A stretch of DNA of 64,000 nt from Pseudomonadales bacterium (GTDB lineage: Bacteria > Pseudomonadota > Gammaproteobacteria > Pseudomonadales > IMCC2047): NCBI GenBank assembly GCA_024234615.1, contig JACKNY010000003.1:558001-622000 (forward strand), read 5' to 3'. Every line of letters starts with the position of its first letter. The stretch's first letter is position 1. The notes under the pieces were generated by a model. It was not told where the DNA came from, did not search any database, and worked only from the letters and a program-made list of their open reading frames with translations. The position numbers were made by a program, and so were the translations under genes. Positions 62,549-64,000 of this stretch are shown in pieces.

Positions 62549-64000
62549 ATGATTGATAAACTGATTCAATTTTCCATCGCCCGCCGATGGCTGGTGATGT
62601 TTTTTGTGCTGATGATCAGCGCCTTGGGTATTTGGAATTACCAAAACCTGCCGATTGACGCGGTGCCAGATATTACCAATGTCCAAGTACAGATTAATAC
62701 CGAAGCGCCGGGTTATTCCCCGCTAGAGGTCGAACAGCGTATTACCTACTTAGTTGAGCTTGCCATCACGGGTTTACCTTATGTGGAAAGTACGCGTTCT
62801 CTATCAAGATACGCACTCTCCCAAGTGACAGTCGTATTTGAGAAAGGAACAGACATTTACTTTGCCCGCAATCTGATTAATGAAAGGCTTCAGCAAGCCA
62901 AAAGCGATATGCCATCAGGCATCGAGCCTGTGATGGGGCCTGTTGCGACCGGGCTTGGCGAAATTTTTCACTATGCGGTACATGCCGATAAGGATGCGCG
63001 ACAGGCCAACGGTGAAAAGTACGATGCCACCGCATTACGGACACTGCAAGACTGGGTGATCCGCCCTCAACTACGATTAGTGTCTGGGGTGACCGAGATC
63101 AATACTATCGGGGGCTTTGAAAAGGAATTTCATATTACACCCCATCCTGCCCAACTATTGGCATTTGGGCTTAGCTTTGATGATATCGTCGCAGCGATGG
63201 AAAAAAATAATGCCAATGTCGGTGCGGGCTATATCGAAAAAAACGGCGAGCAGTACCTGATTCGAGCACCCGGACAAGTAGCAGACGTCGCGGCGATCAA
63301 AAAAATTATCGTCGCTCATAAAAATGGTATCCCAGTAACCATAGCCGAAGTTGCTGACGTCGGCTTTGGTAAACAACTTCGAACGGGGGCTGCTACTCGC
63401 GATGGTGAAGAGACCGTGCTCGGCACTGCGGTCATGCTGCTGGGGGGCAACAGTCGCAGTGTGTCAGAAGCGGTTTCTGCAAAATTGGTTGAGATTAACA
63501 AGACGCTTCCAAAAGGCGTCGCTGCTGAGCCTGTGTACAACCGAACCGTGTTGGTCGACAAAACCATCGCCACTGTGCAGAAAAACCTACTCGAAGGTGC
63601 CGTATTGGTTGTCGTCGTTTTACTCGCCATGCTCGGCAATGTGCGAGCCGCATTGCTCACGGCCTTGGTGATTCCGTTATCCATGTTGATGCTGATGACG
63701 GGGATGGTTCAAACCAAGGTCAGTGCAAATCTGATGAGTTTAGGCGCATTGGATTTTGGTCTGATTGTCGATGGTGCGGTGATTATCGTGGAAAACTGCA
63801 TCTTTCGATTGGCGAGCCAACAACATCGTCTTGGAAGACTACTAAAGTTGGAAGAACGGTTTCAGGTCGTTTTTTCTGCCACGCGCGAAGTCTTTACGCC
63901 CAGTTTAATCAGTGTGCTGGTTGTCATTTTAGTTAATTTACCCATCCTCGCTCTTACTGGTGTCGAGGGGAAAATGTTTACTCCAATGGCCATGGCCGTG
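62549..64000 (+). CDS. czcA: CzcA-type RND heavy-metal efflux pump, 5' part
   Basis: This is the inner-membrane RND pump driven by the proton gradient. 484 residues are present and the frame is open to the right edge. The N-terminus MIDKLIQFSIARRWLVMF and the membrane motif GALDFGLIVDGAVIIVEN (about residues 395-415) carry the Asp, Asp and Glu that define the CzcA divalent-cation class (Zn/Co/Cd/Ni) rather than the Cu(I) CusA class. It starts 90 bases after czcB. Confidence 0.93.
   Translation, partial: MIDKLIQFSIARRWLVMFFVLMISALGIWNYQNLPIDAVPDITNVQVQINTEAPGYSPLEVEQRITYLVELAITGLPYVESTRSLSRYALSQVTVVFEKGTDIYFARNLINERLQQAKSDMPSGIEPVMGPVATGLGEIFHYAVHADKDARQANGEKYDATALRTLQDWVIRPQLRLVSGVTEINTIGGFEKEFHITPHPAQLLAFGLSFDDIVAAMEKNNANVGAGYIEKNGEQYLIRAPGQVADVAAIKKIIVAHKNGIPVTIAEVADVGFGKQLRTGAATRDGEETVLGTAVMLLGGNSRSVSEAVSAKLVEINKTLPKGVAAEPVYNRTVLVDKTIATVQKNLLEGAVLVVVVLLAMLGNVRAALLTALVIPLSMLMLMTGMVQTKVSANLMSLGALDFGLIVDGAVIIVENCIFRLASQQHRLGRLLKLEERFQVVFSATREVFTPSLISVLVVILVNLPILALTGVEGKMFTPMAMAV

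Overview
The window reads as chromosomal DNA of a marine-type gammaproteobacterium. The evidence is a single-chain ATP sulfurylase, a gammaproteobacterial UvrD, a TRAP carboxylate transporter, an exosortase-type (VPLPA/PEP-CTERM-like) secreted protein, a glycine-cleavage locus and large copper/RND efflux operons. I cannot name the genus. Codon use is moderate in GC over the first 20 kb and becomes visibly more AT-rich in parts of the accessory region.

1-19.7 kb is core metabolism. It holds the 3' part of sat, then uvrD, a TRAP system (dctP on +, a thioesterase-dctQ-dctM operon on -) flanking a C-terminally sorted secreted protein, a HAD phosphatase and an AAHS-type MFS carrier. A glycine block follows: glyA, an alanine/glycine:cation symporter, a LysR regulator with aroK, and gcvT-gcvH-gcvP. 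A 44-bp element, 41 bases identical, sits upstream of both glyA and gcvT, which suggests one regulator (perhaps the LysR encoded between them) controls glycine uptake and breakdown.

20.4-31.8 kb is a defence island read as one operon from a strong sigma70-like promoter. The order is half-length hsdS, hsdM, full hsdS, a DUF2188 protein, four consecutive TIR-domain genes, hsdR and a YgjP/DUF45 metallopeptidase. The four TIR genes are a simple TIR, two ThsB-like TIRs and a large protein with a TIR-like N-terminus, a TIR domain and a SLOG-like C-terminus. They are coupled by 1-base overlaps or very short gaps and lie between hsdS and hsdR, the slot that the anticodon nuclease PrrC occupies in the E. 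coli prr locus. This Thoeris-like module built into a type I restriction operon is the best candidate for an undescribed system here.

32.3-39.3 kb is a Tn7-like transposition module: tnsA, tnsB, tnsC, a short tniQ and a longer tnsD-like gene. No cas genes or CRISPR array are present. TnsA seems to lack the usual Q-x-K motif. The start of this module marks one transposon end, so the genes to its right are probably cargo. The other end was not found and may lie beyond the window.

39.7-43.1 kb holds small accessory genes: two hypotheticals, a metallophosphoesterase, an FCP1/NIF-type HAD protein and an orphan XRE regulator. 43.3-58.5 kb is almost entirely on the minus strand and is devoted to copper. 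It includes a permease, a MerR regulator with a recognisable operator, a CopA P-type ATPase with a train of small metal-handling proteins, a porin with cytochromes c, and a CopA multicopper oxidase/CopB/DUF411 operon. 59.2-64 kb is a divergent CzcCBA-type RND efflux operon cut by the window end. Two pairs of genes (a CopL-like His/Cys protein plus a small periplasmic protein) lead the divergent copper and czc operons and appear to be paralogous modules.
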